From positions 1 to 64,000 of the forward strand of contig JABSRN010000177.1 of NCBI GenBank assembly GCA_013214025.1: a DNA stretch of 64,000 nt, given 5' to 3'. This DNA comes from Polyangiaceae bacterium. GTDB lineage: Bacteria > Myxococcota_A > Polyangia > Polyangiales > Polyangiaceae. The position numbers and the translations under genes are program-made. The notes below the pieces were generated by a model that worked only from the letters and a program-made list of their open reading frames with translations, ran no database searches and was not told where the DNA came from. Shown in pieces: positions 25,768 to 34,996 of this stretch; the stretch's first letter is position 1, and every line of letters starts with the position of its first letter.

Positions 25768-27072
25768 ATGCCGACAGCTCCCGCTAGAACGCCGCACATT
25801 CGCGCCAAGCTTTCCGGAAAACGCTCGACTGCCCTTGACCTAGAGCGCAAGCGGACGCACGTTCTCGCCCCGTTCAAACGAATCCCTCCCGTGGCAACAA
25901 AGAAGCATTCCTCTAGCCGAAGCAGTTCCCGGGTCCCCAGAAGTTCGCCGAGATCTAGCTCCTCCGGACGCCAGAGTGCCCCCGCGAGCGAAATTATCGA
26001 TACCGAGGGGGTCGCGGACGGCGACGAGTTCATCGACACCGAAGGAATCGACACCGAAGGAATCGACACCGAAGGGGCTCTTAACGAGGAGAGCCTAGAT
26101 GCCGAGTCAGTGACGGACGATGCCGATTCGGATGCGGACAGCGAAGATCCGGATGACGATGGCGGAGAACTCGGGACCGCTGGAATCGATCTCAATGCTC
26201 CGTTGGTCAAGCCCCAAAAATCATCCTCTCAGTCTCTCGCCGTCCGGGATCCGCTGCAGGCCTACATGCGGGAAGTTCAGCGCCACAAGTTGCTCACCCG
26301 CGAAGAGGAACACGCGCTAGCATTGCGCTACACCGAAGACGGCGATGTCGACGCCGCCGCACAACTCGTGACGGCCAATCTCCGATTGGTGGTCAAGCTC
26401 GCGTACCAGTACCGCCAAGCCTACCGGAACATGATGGACCTCATCCAGGAGGGCAACATCGGCTTGATGCAAGCGGTCAAGCGTTACGACCCCCATCGGG
26501 GAGTCAAGCTCTCCAGCTACTCGGCGTGGTGGATTCGCGCCTATATGTTGCGCTACATTTTGAACAATTGGCGTTTGGTTAAATTGGGGACGACCCAGGC
26601 CCAGCGCAAGCTCTTCTTCAATCTGAACAAAGAAAAAGCCAAGCTCGCCGCCCTCGGGGTGGAAGTCACAGACGCCGAAATCGCCCAACGACTCGACGTC
26701 AGCGAAAAAGAAGTACGCGAAATGGACCGCCGTCTCGCGCGCAGTGACGCTTCTCTCGATGCACCGGTGGGAGACACGGACGGGCGGCAAACATCTCGGC
26801 TTGAACTCATGCCTTCGTCTGCGGCAGGTCCGGACACTATTGTCGAGAGCGTGGAGTTGGCGGAGATGGTGCGGGAGCGCCTCCGAGATTTTCGTACGAC
26901 GCTCAGCGGTAAAGACATCGACATCTTCGACAAACGCATGATCGCCGAAGATCCGCTGACCTTGCAGCAGTTGGGGGACCAGTTCGGAGTGTCGCGGGAA
27001 CGCGTCCGCCAACTGGAAGCTCGGATCACTCGCAAGCTGCGCGAGTTCCTCAAAGACATTGACATCGACTGA
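25768..27072 (+). CDS. rpoH: RpoH-type RNA polymerase sigma factor with long N-terminal extension
   Basis: Sigma-70 family member. Region 2 (NLRLVVKLAYQYR, MDLIQEGNIGLMQAVKRYDP, FSSYSAWWIRAYM-like YSAWWIRAYMLRYI) is followed by QRKLFFNL, the RpoH box that marks sigma-32 heat-shock factors. Region 4 shows LQQLGDQFGVSRERVRQLEARI. Before the core are about 150 residues: Ser/Arg-rich, then strongly acidic with four IDTEG-type repeats. The start is ATG 25768 or GTG 25891; both keep the extension. It overlaps rsmI by 14 bp. Such acidic N-termini in deltaproteobacterial sigma factors may be regulatory, but this is inference. Confidence 0.88.
   Translation: MPTAPARTPHIRAKLSGKRSTALDLERKRTHVLAPFKRIPPVATKKHSSSRSSSRVPRSSPRSSSSGRQSAPASEIIDTEGVADGDEFIDTEGIDTEGIDTEGALNEESLDAESVTDDADSDADSEDPDDDGGELGTAGIDLNAPLVKPQKSSSQSLAVRDPLQAYMREVQRHKLLTREEEHALALRYTEDGDVDAAAQLVTANLRLVVKLAYQYRQAYRNMMDLIQEGNIGLMQAVKRYDPHRGVKLSSYSAWWIRAYMLRYILNNWRLVKLGTTQAQRKLFFNLNKEKAKLAALGVEVTDAEIAQRLDVSEKEVREMDRRLARSDASLDAPVGDTDGRQTSRLELMPSSAAGPDTIVESVELAEMVRERLRDFRTTLSGKDIDIFDKRMIAEDPLTLQQLGDQFGVSRERVRQLEARITRKLREFLKDIDID
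26032..26076 (+). repeat. 15-bp tandem repeat encoding IDTEG
   Basis: ATCGACACCGAAGGA (15 bp) is repeated three times in tandem inside the sigma factor gene, with a related copy about 30 bp before. It is in frame and encodes the acidic pentapeptide repeat. Repeat number could vary without a frameshift. Confidence 0.75.
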
Positions 27073-27946
27073 GCCAGCCGCGACCGCAACGCTCTTCTTG
27101 GTGTCGACCCCTATCGGCAACCTAGAAGACATCACTCTGCGAGCCATCCGCACACTGAAAGAATGTGAAACCATCGCGGCGGAAGACACGCGCCATTCCC
27201 GCAAATTGCTCAGTCATTTGGGAATCGAAGGAAAAGTGGTCACAACCCTCAATGCCCACAGCCGGGACAAAGACATCAAGGGTCTGACTGACACGCTGCT
27301 CGCGGGAAAAAGCGTAGCCCTCGTCACCGACGCCGGCACTCCGTCCGTGAGCGATCCTGGCGGTGCCCTGGTTCGCCGGGCTATCGAGCTCGACATCGCG
27401 GTCACGGTCATTCCCGGACCGAGCGCAGTCACCGGTGCCATCGCTATCAGCGGCTTGGGAGAGAGCGGGTTTTTGTTTCTCGGCTTCTTGCCGAGGAAAG
27501 GCGACAAGAGGCGGCAGGCTATCGGACGCATCCTCGTGAGCACGGAGCCGGTGGTGGTTTTTGAGTCACCCAAACGGGCACGGCAATGCATCGAAGATTT
27601 GGCCGCCATCCTGCCGGATCGTGACGCCGTCATCGTGCGGGAGCTCACCAAGCTGCACGAACAAGTACTCCGGGGTTCCCTCGCCGGACTCGCCGCCGCC
27701 GAGTGGGAAGGCCGTGGGGAATTCACTATCGTAATCGGCGGAGCTATCGAGAGCGATGTTGTGGATCCCGCGCTCCTCGACACCTCCATCTCGCGGCTGT
27801 TGGCAGCCGGGCTGTCGTCCAAAGACGCCGCGAGCGAGCTCGCTCGAGCAGGTCTCGGCAAGAAACGCGACATTTACTCCCGGATCCTCGAATTGCGCCT
27901 CCGCGAATCCGAAGAAAAGCCCGAAATTTCCAGCGATTCCTCGTAG
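27059..27946 (+). CDS. rsmI: 16S rRNA (cytidine-1402-2'-O)-methyltransferase
   Basis: Tetrapyrrole-methylase fold enzyme methylating the ribose of C1402 in 16S rRNA. The signatures are VSTPIGNLEDITLRA, AAEDTRHSRKLL, LVTDAGTPSVSDPG, VIPGPSAVTGA and FLGFLPRKG. 295 residues, the normal length, with a C-terminal helical tail. It begins with TTG at 27059, inside the last codons of rpoH, so translation is probably coupled. ffh follows after 72 bp. Confidence 0.94.
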   Translation: MTSTEPAATATLFLVSTPIGNLEDITLRAIRTLKECETIAAEDTRHSRKLLSHLGIEGKVVTTLNAHSRDKDIKGLTDTLLAGKSVALVTDAGTPSVSDPGGALVRRAIELDIAVTVIPGPSAVTGAIAISGLGESGFLFLGFLPRKGDKRRQAIGRILVSTEPVVVFESPKRARQCIEDLAAILPDRDAVIVRELTKLHEQVLRGSLAGLAAAEWEGRGEFTIVIGGAIESDVVDPALLDTSISRLLAAGLSSKDAASELARAGLGKKRDIYSRILELRLRESEEKPEISSDSS

Positions 27947-28018
27947 AAACACGACCCTCCGGCCGAACTCGCCGCAAGGTCGGGCCCAGCTCGGGAAAAT
28001 GCTAATAACCGCGAGGTC

Positions 28019-29662
28019 GTGTTTGATGCGCTAAAAAGAGGGTTCCGAGAGGCCCAAAACCGTTTGGCCGGGCTCACAGAGCTCGACGAAAAGAACATCA
28101 AGATCGCGCTCCGCGAGGTCCGCCTTTCCCTCCTGGAGGCGGATGTCGAACTAGGCGTCGTGAAGCGCTTCCTAGCGAGAGTGGAGGAAGCCGCCCTGGG
28201 CACCACCGTCCAGGTAGCGGTCAAACATCAGGGCGAAAAACTCCAGGTCTCCGCCGCCGATCAGTTCGTGAAGATTTGCCACGACGAACTCATCGCCATG
28301 ATGAGTCACGACGGCGACGCTGTGAACTACGCGCCGGAAGGGCAACGCACCCGCATCATGATGGTCGGGCTCCAGGGCGCCGGCAAGACGACGACCTCAG
28401 CCAAGCTCGCCAGTTTGATGCAGCGCGAAGGCAAGAAACCCATGCTCGTGGCGGCTGACATGCAGCGTCCGGCGGCGGTGGAACAGTTGCAGGTCTTGGG
28501 CGAACAACTGGGTGCGCCGGTCTTCAACATCTCCGGCGAAACTCCGCTCAACATCGCCAAGGCTGCCGACGCAGAAGCCAAAAAACTCGGCTGCGACGTC
28601 ATCATTTACGACACTGCCGGACGTCTCGCCATCGACGAGGAGCTCATGGCTGAGCTGAAGGACATCAAGTCCGCGGTCTCGCCTGATAACATCTACCTCG
28701 TCATCGATGCGATGATCGGGCAAGACGCAGTGAAGACTGCCGCCTCCTTCAACGAGCGCTTGGGCATCACCGGCGCCATTCTGACGAAGCTGGACGGCGA
28801 CGCCCGCGGTGGCGCAGCCCTCAGTGTCAAAGAGGTAACTGGGGCGCCCCTCGTCTTCGCCGGCATGGGCGAGACCCTCGACAAGCTCGAAGAGTTCCGC
28901 CCAGAAGGTATGGCGGGTCGCGTGCTCGGCATGGGCGACGTCGTCGGCCTGATGAAGGATTTCGAAGGCGTCATCGACGAAAAGAAGGCCGAAGAAGACG
29001 CCGCTCGAATGCTGAGCGGTCAGTTCACTCTGGACGATTTCCTTCAGCAAATCCGCACCATCAAACAGATGGGTTCGCTCAAAGACCTCGTAGAAAAAAT
29101 GCCCGGCGTGAGCGGCATGATTCCACCCGGCACCGATCTCGACGACGGCGAGCTCGGCCGCATTGAAGCGATGATCCAATCGATGACACGATTGGAGAAA
29201 CAGGATCCCAACGCGCTGGTTCGTGAGCCTTCCCGGGCCGAACGTATCGCCATGGGTTCGGGCACTCCCGTTAAGGCTGTCAATGAACTAGTCCAAAAAT
29301 TCCTGTTCATGCAGCAGATGATGTCGAGCATGGGCGGCGGCGACGGCGGCATGCTCAGCAAGATCCCCGGCATGGGAGGCCTAGCGACTGCCCGCAACAT
29401 GCGGCGCGCGATGAAGAGCGGGAAGTTCCCCGGCGGAATGCCAGGCGGAATGCCAGGCGGAATGCCAGGCGGAATGCCAGGCGGAATGCCTGGTATGCCT
29501 GGTATGCCTGGTATGGGCATGCCCGGCATTCCTGGCATGCCCGATGCCGGACCCGCTCCCGGTGGACGCATGAAGGCACTCAGTCGCTCCCAGAAGAATA
29601 GCCGCAAGAGTTCACGCAAGGCGGAACGCGCCGCCCGTAAAAAGAGCCGAGGCAAAAAGTGA
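28019..29662 (+). CDS. ffh: Signal recognition particle protein Ffh
   Basis: GTPase that binds 4.5S RNA and targets inner-membrane proteins to the translocon with FtsY. 547 residues with GTG start: N domain, G domain with [15 protein letters not shown] (G1), DTAGR (G3), [14 protein letters not shown] (G4 and adjacent), then the Met-rich M domain with [12 protein letters not shown] and [10 protein letters not shown]. After the M domain comes a long tail of GMPG repeats encoded by a 12-bp tandem repeat. It ends in a Lys/Arg-rich segment that could bind RNA. The stop overlaps the next GTG. Confidence 0.95.
   Translation: MFDALKRGFREAQNRLAGLTELDEKNIKIALREVRLSLLEADVELGVVKRFLARVEEAALGTTVQVAVKHQGEKLQVSAADQFVKICHDELIAMMSHDGDAVNYAPEGQRTRIMMVGLQGAGKTTTSAKLASLMQREGKKPMLVAADMQRPAAVEQLQVLGEQLGAPVFNISGETPLNIAKAADAEAKKLGCDVIIYDTAGRLAIDEELMAELKDIKSAVSPDNIYLVIDAMIGQDAVKTAASFNERLGITGAILTKLDGDARGGAALSVKEVTGAPLVFAGMGETLDKLEEFRPEGMAGRVLGMGDVVGLMKDFEGVIDEKKAEEDAARMLSGQFTLDDFLQQIRTIKQMGSLKDLVEKMPGVSGMIPPGTDLDDGELGRIEAMIQSMTRLEKQDPNALVREPSRAERIAMGSGTPVKAVNELVQKFLFMQQMMSSMGGGDGGMLSKIPGMGGLATARNMRRAMKSGKFPGGMPGGMPGGMPGGMPGGMPGMPGMPGMGMPGIPGMPDAGPAPGGRMKALSRSQKNSRKSSRKAERAARKKSRGKK
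29431..29490 (+). repeat. 12-bp tandem repeat in the ffh tail
   Basis: GGCGGAATGCCA is repeated about five times and passes into GGTATGCCT repeats, in frame, encoding GGMP/GMPG. It lies in the disordered tail after the signal-binding M domain. Confidence 0.8.
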
Positions 29663-30390
29663 TTCAATCGAAAAGCAGTTCCGACGCTCTGCCATCCACA
29701 ACCATCCGTGCTGAATTCCCGAGCGCCGACGCCCACCCAGGCGGGCTTTCCCCGCTCCGGGCTCTCCGCTGGTGCGTCCTAGTCGGGGCCGTCGCCGCGT
29801 TGACCGCCTGTGGTGGCCGCCGCTCTGCCGACGGCAATACGGAGCGCCCCCAAGCCGTGCCCGAAGGCGTTGCGAAGTTCGTCAGCACCACGCCGCCCGC
29901 CAGCATGGAAACTCGACGCTTCATCGACTTCAGCAGCAAAGTGCACTTGCTCGGCTACACACTGAGCGACCCCTCCCCCAGCACCACGGTGGATCGTCAA
30001 GGGGCCGAGCAGCCCGCCACAGAGTGGAATCTGACTCTGTTCTGGAAGAGCGCCAAATCCCTCGGTCCGGGTTGGCGCTTGTTCACCCACGCCGTGAACC
30101 GCAATGGGTCCTTCCACAACCAAGACAGCAACGGCCCCTTGCGAGCGGAGAAGGGACTGCCCCCCAGCTCGTGGATCCCCGGCCAGTACTACACCGACGA
30201 ACAACGCATCATCGTCCAGAACGATGCCTCGACGTCTCGCGTTGGCTTGCGCGTCGGCATCTGGAAAGAGCATCAATTCGTCACCAGCGAAGGCGTGCGA
30301 ACTCAGGGCATCCGCCTCAACATCGTGAGTGGTGCCTCAGACCGGGTCGGGCGCGGCATCGTCGCCGACCTGGTCGTCAGCAAAGACTAG
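29659..30390 (+). CDS. Lipoprotein with a beta-sandwich domain (paralogue of the next gene)
   Basis: 243 residues, GTG start overlapping the ffh stop. About 40 polar residues precede a signal helix ending AALTAC (lipobox). The mature domain has [36 protein letters not shown] and GIWKEHQF. The same order of motifs occurs in the first half of the gene at 30445 (LLGYTIKP, LTLYWQAHKEL, GWKLFTHIND, GIWKGSQ). This sandwich is also seen attached to membrane glycosyltransferases. No catalytic residues were recognised; an envelope or binding role is likely. Confidence 0.75.
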   Translation: MIQSKSSSDALPSTTIRAEFPSADAHPGGLSPLRALRWCVLVGAVAALTACGGRRSADGNTERPQAVPEGVAKFVSTTPPASMETRRFIDFSSKVHLLGYTLSDPSPSTTVDRQGAEQPATEWNLTLFWKSAKSLGPGWRLFTHAVNRNGSFHNQDSNGPLRAEKGLPPSSWIPGQYYTDEQRIIVQNDASTSRVGLRVGIWKEHQFVTSEGVRTQGIRLNIVSGASDRVGRGIVADLVVSKD

Positions 30391-30444
30391 TGAAAGCCGG
30401 CCCACGCCGGAACGAAGACTTCAATACTTAGGAGAATCATTAGA

Positions 30445-31896
30445 ATGCGACATTTTGCTTCCCGTACCCCTTCCGCCCGTAGCCTGACTACCCGTGGGGC
30501 TTGGCTATTGCTCGTGCCGTTTGCGCTCAGCGTAGCGCTGAGCGGCTGCGTCGACGACTCGGTCGAAGTCACTCCTGAAGATCGCAGCAAACTGAAGGCC
30601 TTCATCCTCAATGAAGCCCCCTCCACCATGCAGCACAAGCTCAAGACGAAGTTTGCCGAAAACTTCACGTTGCTCGGCTACACGATCAAGCCCGAAGCTC
30701 CCCTCAAACGCGGCAAGCGCGTCAAGCTGACGCTGTACTGGCAAGCCCACAAAGAGCTAGGCGACCCAGGTTGGAAGTTGTTCACACACATCAACGACAG
30801 CTCCGGCGAGCGCATCCTCAACATCGATAACGTCGGGCCCTTGCGCCGCATGAAAGGGGACAACCAGGTTCTGGCCCCTAGCGCTTGGAAAGCCGGCAAG
30901 GTGTATGTCGACGAGCAGAGCTTCGACGTACCCAAGGATCTAAAGACCAAGAGTTTCCAAATCACGACCGGCATTTGGAAAGGCAGCCAGCGCTTGAAGG
31001 TCAGCGGAGGTCCGACTCTCAAGGACGACCGCGCGATCGTAGCGACCATCAGCGTTTCGGGCAAAAGCTCGAAGAACAAGCCCCGACGGACTCGCGTTCC
31101 TAGCCTCAAGGTAAATAAGCTACCCAGCGGCAAGGTCATCTTGATCGACGGCAAGCTCGACGAAGCCGAGTGGAAGACCGCCGCGAACACCGGGCGCTTC
31201 ATCGACGTCACGACAGGCCAGCCCAACAAGAAGTTCCCCGTCAACGGCAGCGCGAAAATGCTGTGGGACGACAAGGGTTTCTACATCGCATTCCAGGTCG
31301 AGGACAGCGACGTCACGGGTGGCTTTCCCGCGAAGGCCAAAGACCCTCACCTGTGGACCAAGGACTGCATCGAGATCATGATCGACCCCGAAGGCGACGG
31401 CGACAACCGTGACTACTTCGAGATCCAGATCAACCCCCAGAACCTCGTCTTCGATACAAGCTACGACAGCTACAACAAGCCCCAGAAGCAGCCCGACGGG
31501 CCCTTTGGGCACGAAGAGTGGAGCGCCCAACTGAAGAGCGCGGTGGTCATCGACGGCACCTTGGACAAACCCGGCGACAAGGACAAAGGCTACGTCGTAG
31601 AAACCTTCGTCCCCTGGAGCTCGATTAAGCACAAGGGTCCAGCAGCTGGCAAAACCTGGCGCATGAACCTCTACGCCATGCAGAACAACGGTGGCGTCGC
31701 CTGGTCGGCCATCCTCGGGCAAGGGAACTTCCACAAGGCATCGCGCTTCGGCCGCATCACCTGGCTCGCACCGTCGGCGCCAATCCGGGCCGTCGGCAAG
31801 GGTGGCAGGATCCAACAGGCCGTGGGCGCAAAAAAGAAGGCGCTCCGACTCCCCAATCCAATCAAAATCGCTAAACCGATCAAAGAAAAGAAATAG
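30445..31896 (+). CDS. Lipoprotein: beta-sandwich domain fused to a CBM9-like domain
   Basis: 483 residues. The signal ends ALSGC (lipobox). Domain 1 (about 60-200) is paralogous to the preceding protein. Domain 2 (about 225-455) has the CBM9/DOMON-like pattern: IDGKLDEAEWKTA, KMLWDDKGFYIAFQVEDSDV, KDCIEIMIDPEGDGDNRDYFEIQI and VETFVPWSSI. CBM9 modules bind reducing ends of sugars; many bacterial examples are of unknown ligand. The C-terminus is a Lys-rich tail. It lies 54 bp after its paralogue and 3 bp before the TPR gene, so it is an operon member. Confidence 0.82.
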   Translation: MRHFASRTPSARSLTTRGAWLLLVPFALSVALSGCVDDSVEVTPEDRSKLKAFILNEAPSTMQHKLKTKFAENFTLLGYTIKPEAPLKRGKRVKLTLYWQAHKELGDPGWKLFTHINDSSGERILNIDNVGPLRRMKGDNQVLAPSAWKAGKVYVDEQSFDVPKDLKTKSFQITTGIWKGSQRLKVSGGPTLKDDRAIVATISVSGKSSKNKPRRTRVPSLKVNKLPSGKVILIDGKLDEAEWKTAANTGRFIDVTTGQPNKKFPVNGSAKMLWDDKGFYIAFQVEDSDVTGGFPAKAKDPHLWTKDCIEIMIDPEGDGDNRDYFEIQINPQNLVFDTSYDSYNKPQKQPDGPFGHEEWSAQLKSAVVIDGTLDKPGDKDKGYVVETFVPWSSIKHKGPAAGKTWRMNLYAMQNNGGVAWSAILGQGNFHKASRFGRITWLAPSAPIRAVGKGGRIQQAVGAKKKALRLPNPIKIAKPIKEKK

Positions 31897-31899
31897 GCG

Positions 31900-32925
31900 A
31901 TGGGGCGTCTGTCGAGTCCGTTGTTGCCCCGAATCAAGTGGCACCCAATCCGAAGCCACCTGGGCTTAGCTGTCACCACTGCCTGTTGGCTCGGCGTCAG
32001 CACGAGTTGGGCCGCCGCACCCTTCGCCCAACACCACGGGGCAGCCGACGGTCGAGCAGGGCAATCCCTAGCCGCTGACGGCCGATGCCAGGAGGCACTC
32101 ACCAAGTTCGATGAGGCGATTCGTGTACGCCCCACGGATGCCATTCTGATCCGCGACCGCGGACGCTGTCACCTGGAGCTGGACAACGAGGAACTGGCAC
32201 GAACGGACTTCGAAACCTATCTGGGTTTGGCGCCTGCCGCCCCTGACGCCGAACGCATTCGCACCCTGCTGGACTCCTTGGAGGGGCCTTCCCCTCACGG
32301 CGACGATCCCAATGCGAGCGAAGTCTCCCGCCGGGACCATGATCTCACAGAACTGCCCGCGACGCCCGACGATGAAGACGACGATAGGGAAGAGGGCGAC
32401 ACCGACGAGGCGAGTTTCCAGTCGACCGCTGACGGACTCTGGCTACTCGGCCCCGTCATCGCGCTCCGGTCTTGGCCCGACGGCGAATACCCCGAAGAAA
32501 CGGTACAGTGGGGAGTAATAACAGGCTACCTGCTCGGTCCCGACGACGAGGTGCATGCGCGACTCACGAAGCTGCAGACCCTCGGTTTCGCGGACGGCTT
32601 CAACATTAGCGCGACCTACAACCACGCCATTCTCGAGACGGGTCGCTTCCAGGGTTGGATCGGTGGCGGGGTCGCCTACGACAACCAAACATGGAACCGG
32701 ATCGATCGGCCGCTTTACAGTGTGCTGCTTCACCCCACGGTGCGTTTCGCCTGGACCGAAACCCTCTTCATCCAAGCTGGCCTAGAAGCCGCCTACGGCT
32801 ACGCTCCTGCTCCCGACGTGTCCGGCGGAGAGGGCGGCGCGGTTCAGTACTGGGCGCCCCGTGCTGAATTGGTATGGCTGCTTGGCAGCGGCAACAAACT
32901 CGAAGACGACCCGGACAATCAATAG
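31900..32925 (+). CDS. TPR-containing exported protein
   Basis: 341 residues. The N-terminal hydrophobic stretch (about 20-40) ends SWAAAP, a signal peptide. Residues about 45-125 hold tetratricopeptide-type helices (GRCQEALTKFDEAIRVRPTD, GRCHLELDNEELARTDFETYLGL). An acidic linker follows (EDDDREEGDTDE), then a C-terminal beta-rich part with barrel-like aromatic strands. The start is 3 bp after the CBM9 gene, so they are co-translated. Probably a periplasmic or outer-membrane assembly factor; the function is unknown. Confidence 0.75.
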   Translation: MGRLSSPLLPRIKWHPIRSHLGLAVTTACWLGVSTSWAAAPFAQHHGAADGRAGQSLAADGRCQEALTKFDEAIRVRPTDAILIRDRGRCHLELDNEELARTDFETYLGLAPAAPDAERIRTLLDSLEGPSPHGDDPNASEVSRRDHDLTELPATPDDEDDDREEGDTDEASFQSTADGLWLLGPVIALRSWPDGEYPEETVQWGVITGYLLGPDDEVHARLTKLQTLGFADGFNISATYNHAILETGRFQGWIGGGVAYDNQTWNRIDRPLYSVLLHPTVRFAWTETLFIQAGLEAAYGYAPAPDVSGGEGGAVQYWAPRAELVWLLGSGNKLEDDPDNQ

Positions 32926-32943
32926 TCCAGCCCAGTCATCTAC

Positions 32944-33375
32944 TCAGCGCGCCATCTGGTGGCGAAGTTGGGTCGCGCGTTGATTGCACGCCGCCAGTTG
33001 TTGGCGACTTGTCTTGAGTAAGGCCTCAGATTGGCTCAATTGCTTCGCCAGTAGCAGCGGATCCGCGCTCGCCATCTCCCCTCTCACGGACTGAGACAAT
33101 TTCACGCTCTGTTCGTGGGTCTGGTAGCCCGAAATGCAAAGGTCGCGAAGCGCGCAGATCTCCGCGATAGCGCAAGACTCCTGTTCCAGCGCCCGCAGAG
33201 CACCGCCCTTCGCCTGGTAATCCGCTTCTCGCACCCGTTCGACAGCGAACAAGATCCGCGAGAGCTCGGCGTCCCGATCTCGATCGGTTTGCGCGCGGCA
33301 CCCTACGGCCAGCCATATAGAGCCGAAGCACGCGAGCGCTCCAACCCAGTGGGCGTGGCGAGCGTTTACGCCCAC
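32944..33375 (-). CDS. Small lipoprotein with coiled-coil C-terminus
   Basis: About 144 residues from a GTG at 33375; a longer frame to 33444 would overlap the upstream gene by 56 bp. The hydrophobic segment GALACFGSIWLAVGC ends in a lipobox. The mature part is helical, with ALRALEQESCAIAEICALRDLC (two Cys pairs) and a Gln/Leu-rich helix at the end. Function unknown. It shares a strand with and closely follows the zinc-ribbon membrane protein gene. Confidence 0.6.
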   Translation of the reverse strand: MGVNARHAHWVGALACFGSIWLAVGCRAQTDRDRDAELSRILFAVERVREADYQAKGGALRALEQESCAIAEICALRDLCISGYQTHEQSVKLSQSVRGEMASADPLLLAKQLSQSEALLKTSRQQLAACNQRATQLRHQMAR

Positions 33376-33388
33376 GGCGACGCCGACC

Positions 33389-33925
33389 CTATTCCGAGGT
33401 TTTTGCGATCGGACCCATTTGGATCCGTTCTCCGAGGTACGCACCGATCAATGAGAACAACACGCCCAACGCAGACATCATGACATACATGAATGCCGGC
33501 ATTGTCTTCACCGTTTGGCCGCGGAACAAGAAAAAGGCAGTGGGCATGGCGATCAGCAGTACGGCAACCACCGGTTCAATGAAGGTCTTCCCCGGTGAAA
33601 TCAATCCCACCAAGAAACCACCGACGAACCACACCGGAATCGAAATTAGCATTCCGCCCTGGCCTTCGAAATCGAAGACGGAGATCACCATGGGAATGCC
33701 AACGATGATGGCTAGCGTGAGTACCCCAATCAGACCGATTGAGATGAAGAACCACGCAACGCTGAAACCTTCTTGTTGGTAACGGCGTTCTAGTTCTTCC
33801 TGCCGCGACAGGGAGACCTTGAGATCCTCCACCTTGGCGCCGCAAGACACACAGCGGTTGTTCGGCAGCGGCAACGTATTGTTGAACCCGCAGGACGGGC
33901 AGATAATTGTTTTAGCGTCGCTCAT
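33389..33925 (-). CDS. Zinc-ribbon membrane protein
   Basis: 178 residues. The N-terminus has a zinc ribbon, CPSCGF...RCVSCGAK, where the two CxxC pairs bind one zinc. Then come a short charged helix (SRQEELERRYQQE) and four hydrophobic helices. Zinc-ribbon/TM proteins of this size are common and of unknown function. The start ATG at 33925 is the first residue of MSDAKTIICPSC. Confidence 0.75.
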   Translation of the reverse strand: MSDAKTIICPSCGFNNTLPLPNNRCVSCGAKVEDLKVSLSRQEELERRYQQEGFSVAWFFISIGLIGVLTLAIIVGIPMVISVFDFEGQGGMLISIPVWFVGGFLVGLISPGKTFIEPVVAVLLIAMPTAFFLFRGQTVKTMPAFMYVMMSALGVLFSLIGAYLGERIQMGPIAKTSE

Positions 33926-34345
33926 AATCCCCTCTTGGGCCGCTTAGCGTATCGTAGGGCGCGTTGGCTGTTAAGGCGGCAGTCGCACTAGAGTGCCTAG
34001 CTCCCCCTGGCCGACACGCGCAGGACCACAGTTCGCTAAGTGGGAGCCGAGCTGTAAACGTCCGCATTCGCTCCTCGCCTGCCCCGGCCGCCGGCCATCA
34101 GCCGTGCGCAGTCCGGAGTTACTGCGCTCCAGAGATGCGATTTTGGGGAACCGACGGACGATATTCGGTGTCTGAATGGTCATGGTGCGGAAGATCTTAG
34201 CTATCAGGTGGAAATATGGGAATGCGCTCCCGGGGCAGGCACGGCGCCCTGCAGCTCAGAGCTGCCGCCCGCACCGAACAGAGGGCCGGAACCCTGAACC
34301 CGCCGCGTCCCTGCCGTCCAGCCGGCGTTCTGCAGGGTTTCAACC
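33926..34345. other. Intergenic region with two small palindromes
   Basis: A 420-bp divergent gap without a convincing gene. It contains GCACT-AG-AGTGC at 33985-33996 and a perfect 15-bp palindrome GCAGCTCAGAGCTGC at 34251-34265. Either could be an operator, but no partner regulator is adjacent. Confidence 0.4.
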
Positions 34346-34996
34346 GTGAACAACGCACCCAAAGACGGCGACGAGCTGGCCGATCTCACTGGGATCGACT
34401 CGCCACGACGCCCCTGGAGGCGGATCTCGGGACTGACCATGATGGCCACCAGCTTCGTGGCTCTGATGCTCTTGGTGGGCCTCGCAGCTCCTGCGCGATA
34501 CGCCACTCAGACGGAGGAGGGCCCGAGGGCTCTCGGCGAACTGCGCTCCGCAAGGCTCGACCCCGCGCTGTCGAATCATTGGATTCAAGGCACCGGAATC
34601 CTGGTGAACGAATCCGTCGAATACCGCCGCCCCCTAGACCGAGAACGTTATCGGCTCAGCGCTGTTCAAGGCATGCCGAATCTCTGGGTGGAACTCCGGG
34701 TGGTGGGTGAAGGAACCGAACACTACTTGCCACCGGAGTCCTTCGTGGGGCGTCTCATCCCCGTATCCGATCTGGGACTCACTCACGCGGCCCTGCCGCG
34801 GGCATGGCAACAAGCCACCGGCAAGCCCTTACCCGCCGGCGGCTGGATCCTACTCGATGGTCACTCCCCCGGTAGTTCACGTTGGGTACTGGGCGTGTGG
34901 CTCCTATGCGCCGTCTTTCTACTGTGCAATTTAGGGGCGATGATCCACCTGCTCCGACCCCAACATCGCATCGCGGTCGGCCAAGGGCACGATTGA
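34346..34996 (+). CDS. Two-helix membrane protein of unknown function
   Basis: 216 residues, GTG start. Hydrophobic helices at about 30-48 and 175-200 flank a roughly 120-residue extracytoplasmic domain (WIQGTGILVNESVEYRRP, LWVELRVVGEG). This topology resembles membrane proteins with a periplasmic sandwich domain. No family was recognised. Its stop codon overlaps the TTG start of thiO. Confidence 0.65.
   Translation: MNNAPKDGDELADLTGIDSPRRPWRRISGLTMMATSFVALMLLVGLAAPARYATQTEEGPRALGELRSARLDPALSNHWIQGTGILVNESVEYRRPLDRERYRLSAVQGMPNLWVELRVVGEGTEHYLPPESFVGRLIPVSDLGLTHAALPRAWQQATGKPLPAGGWILLDGHSPGSSRWVLGVWLLCAVFLLCNLGAMIHLLRPQHRIAVGQGHD

Noticed and set aside
28397-29179. A 260-codon minus-strand frame
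   Set aside because: It is antisense to ffh; the sense frame has all SRP54 motifs.
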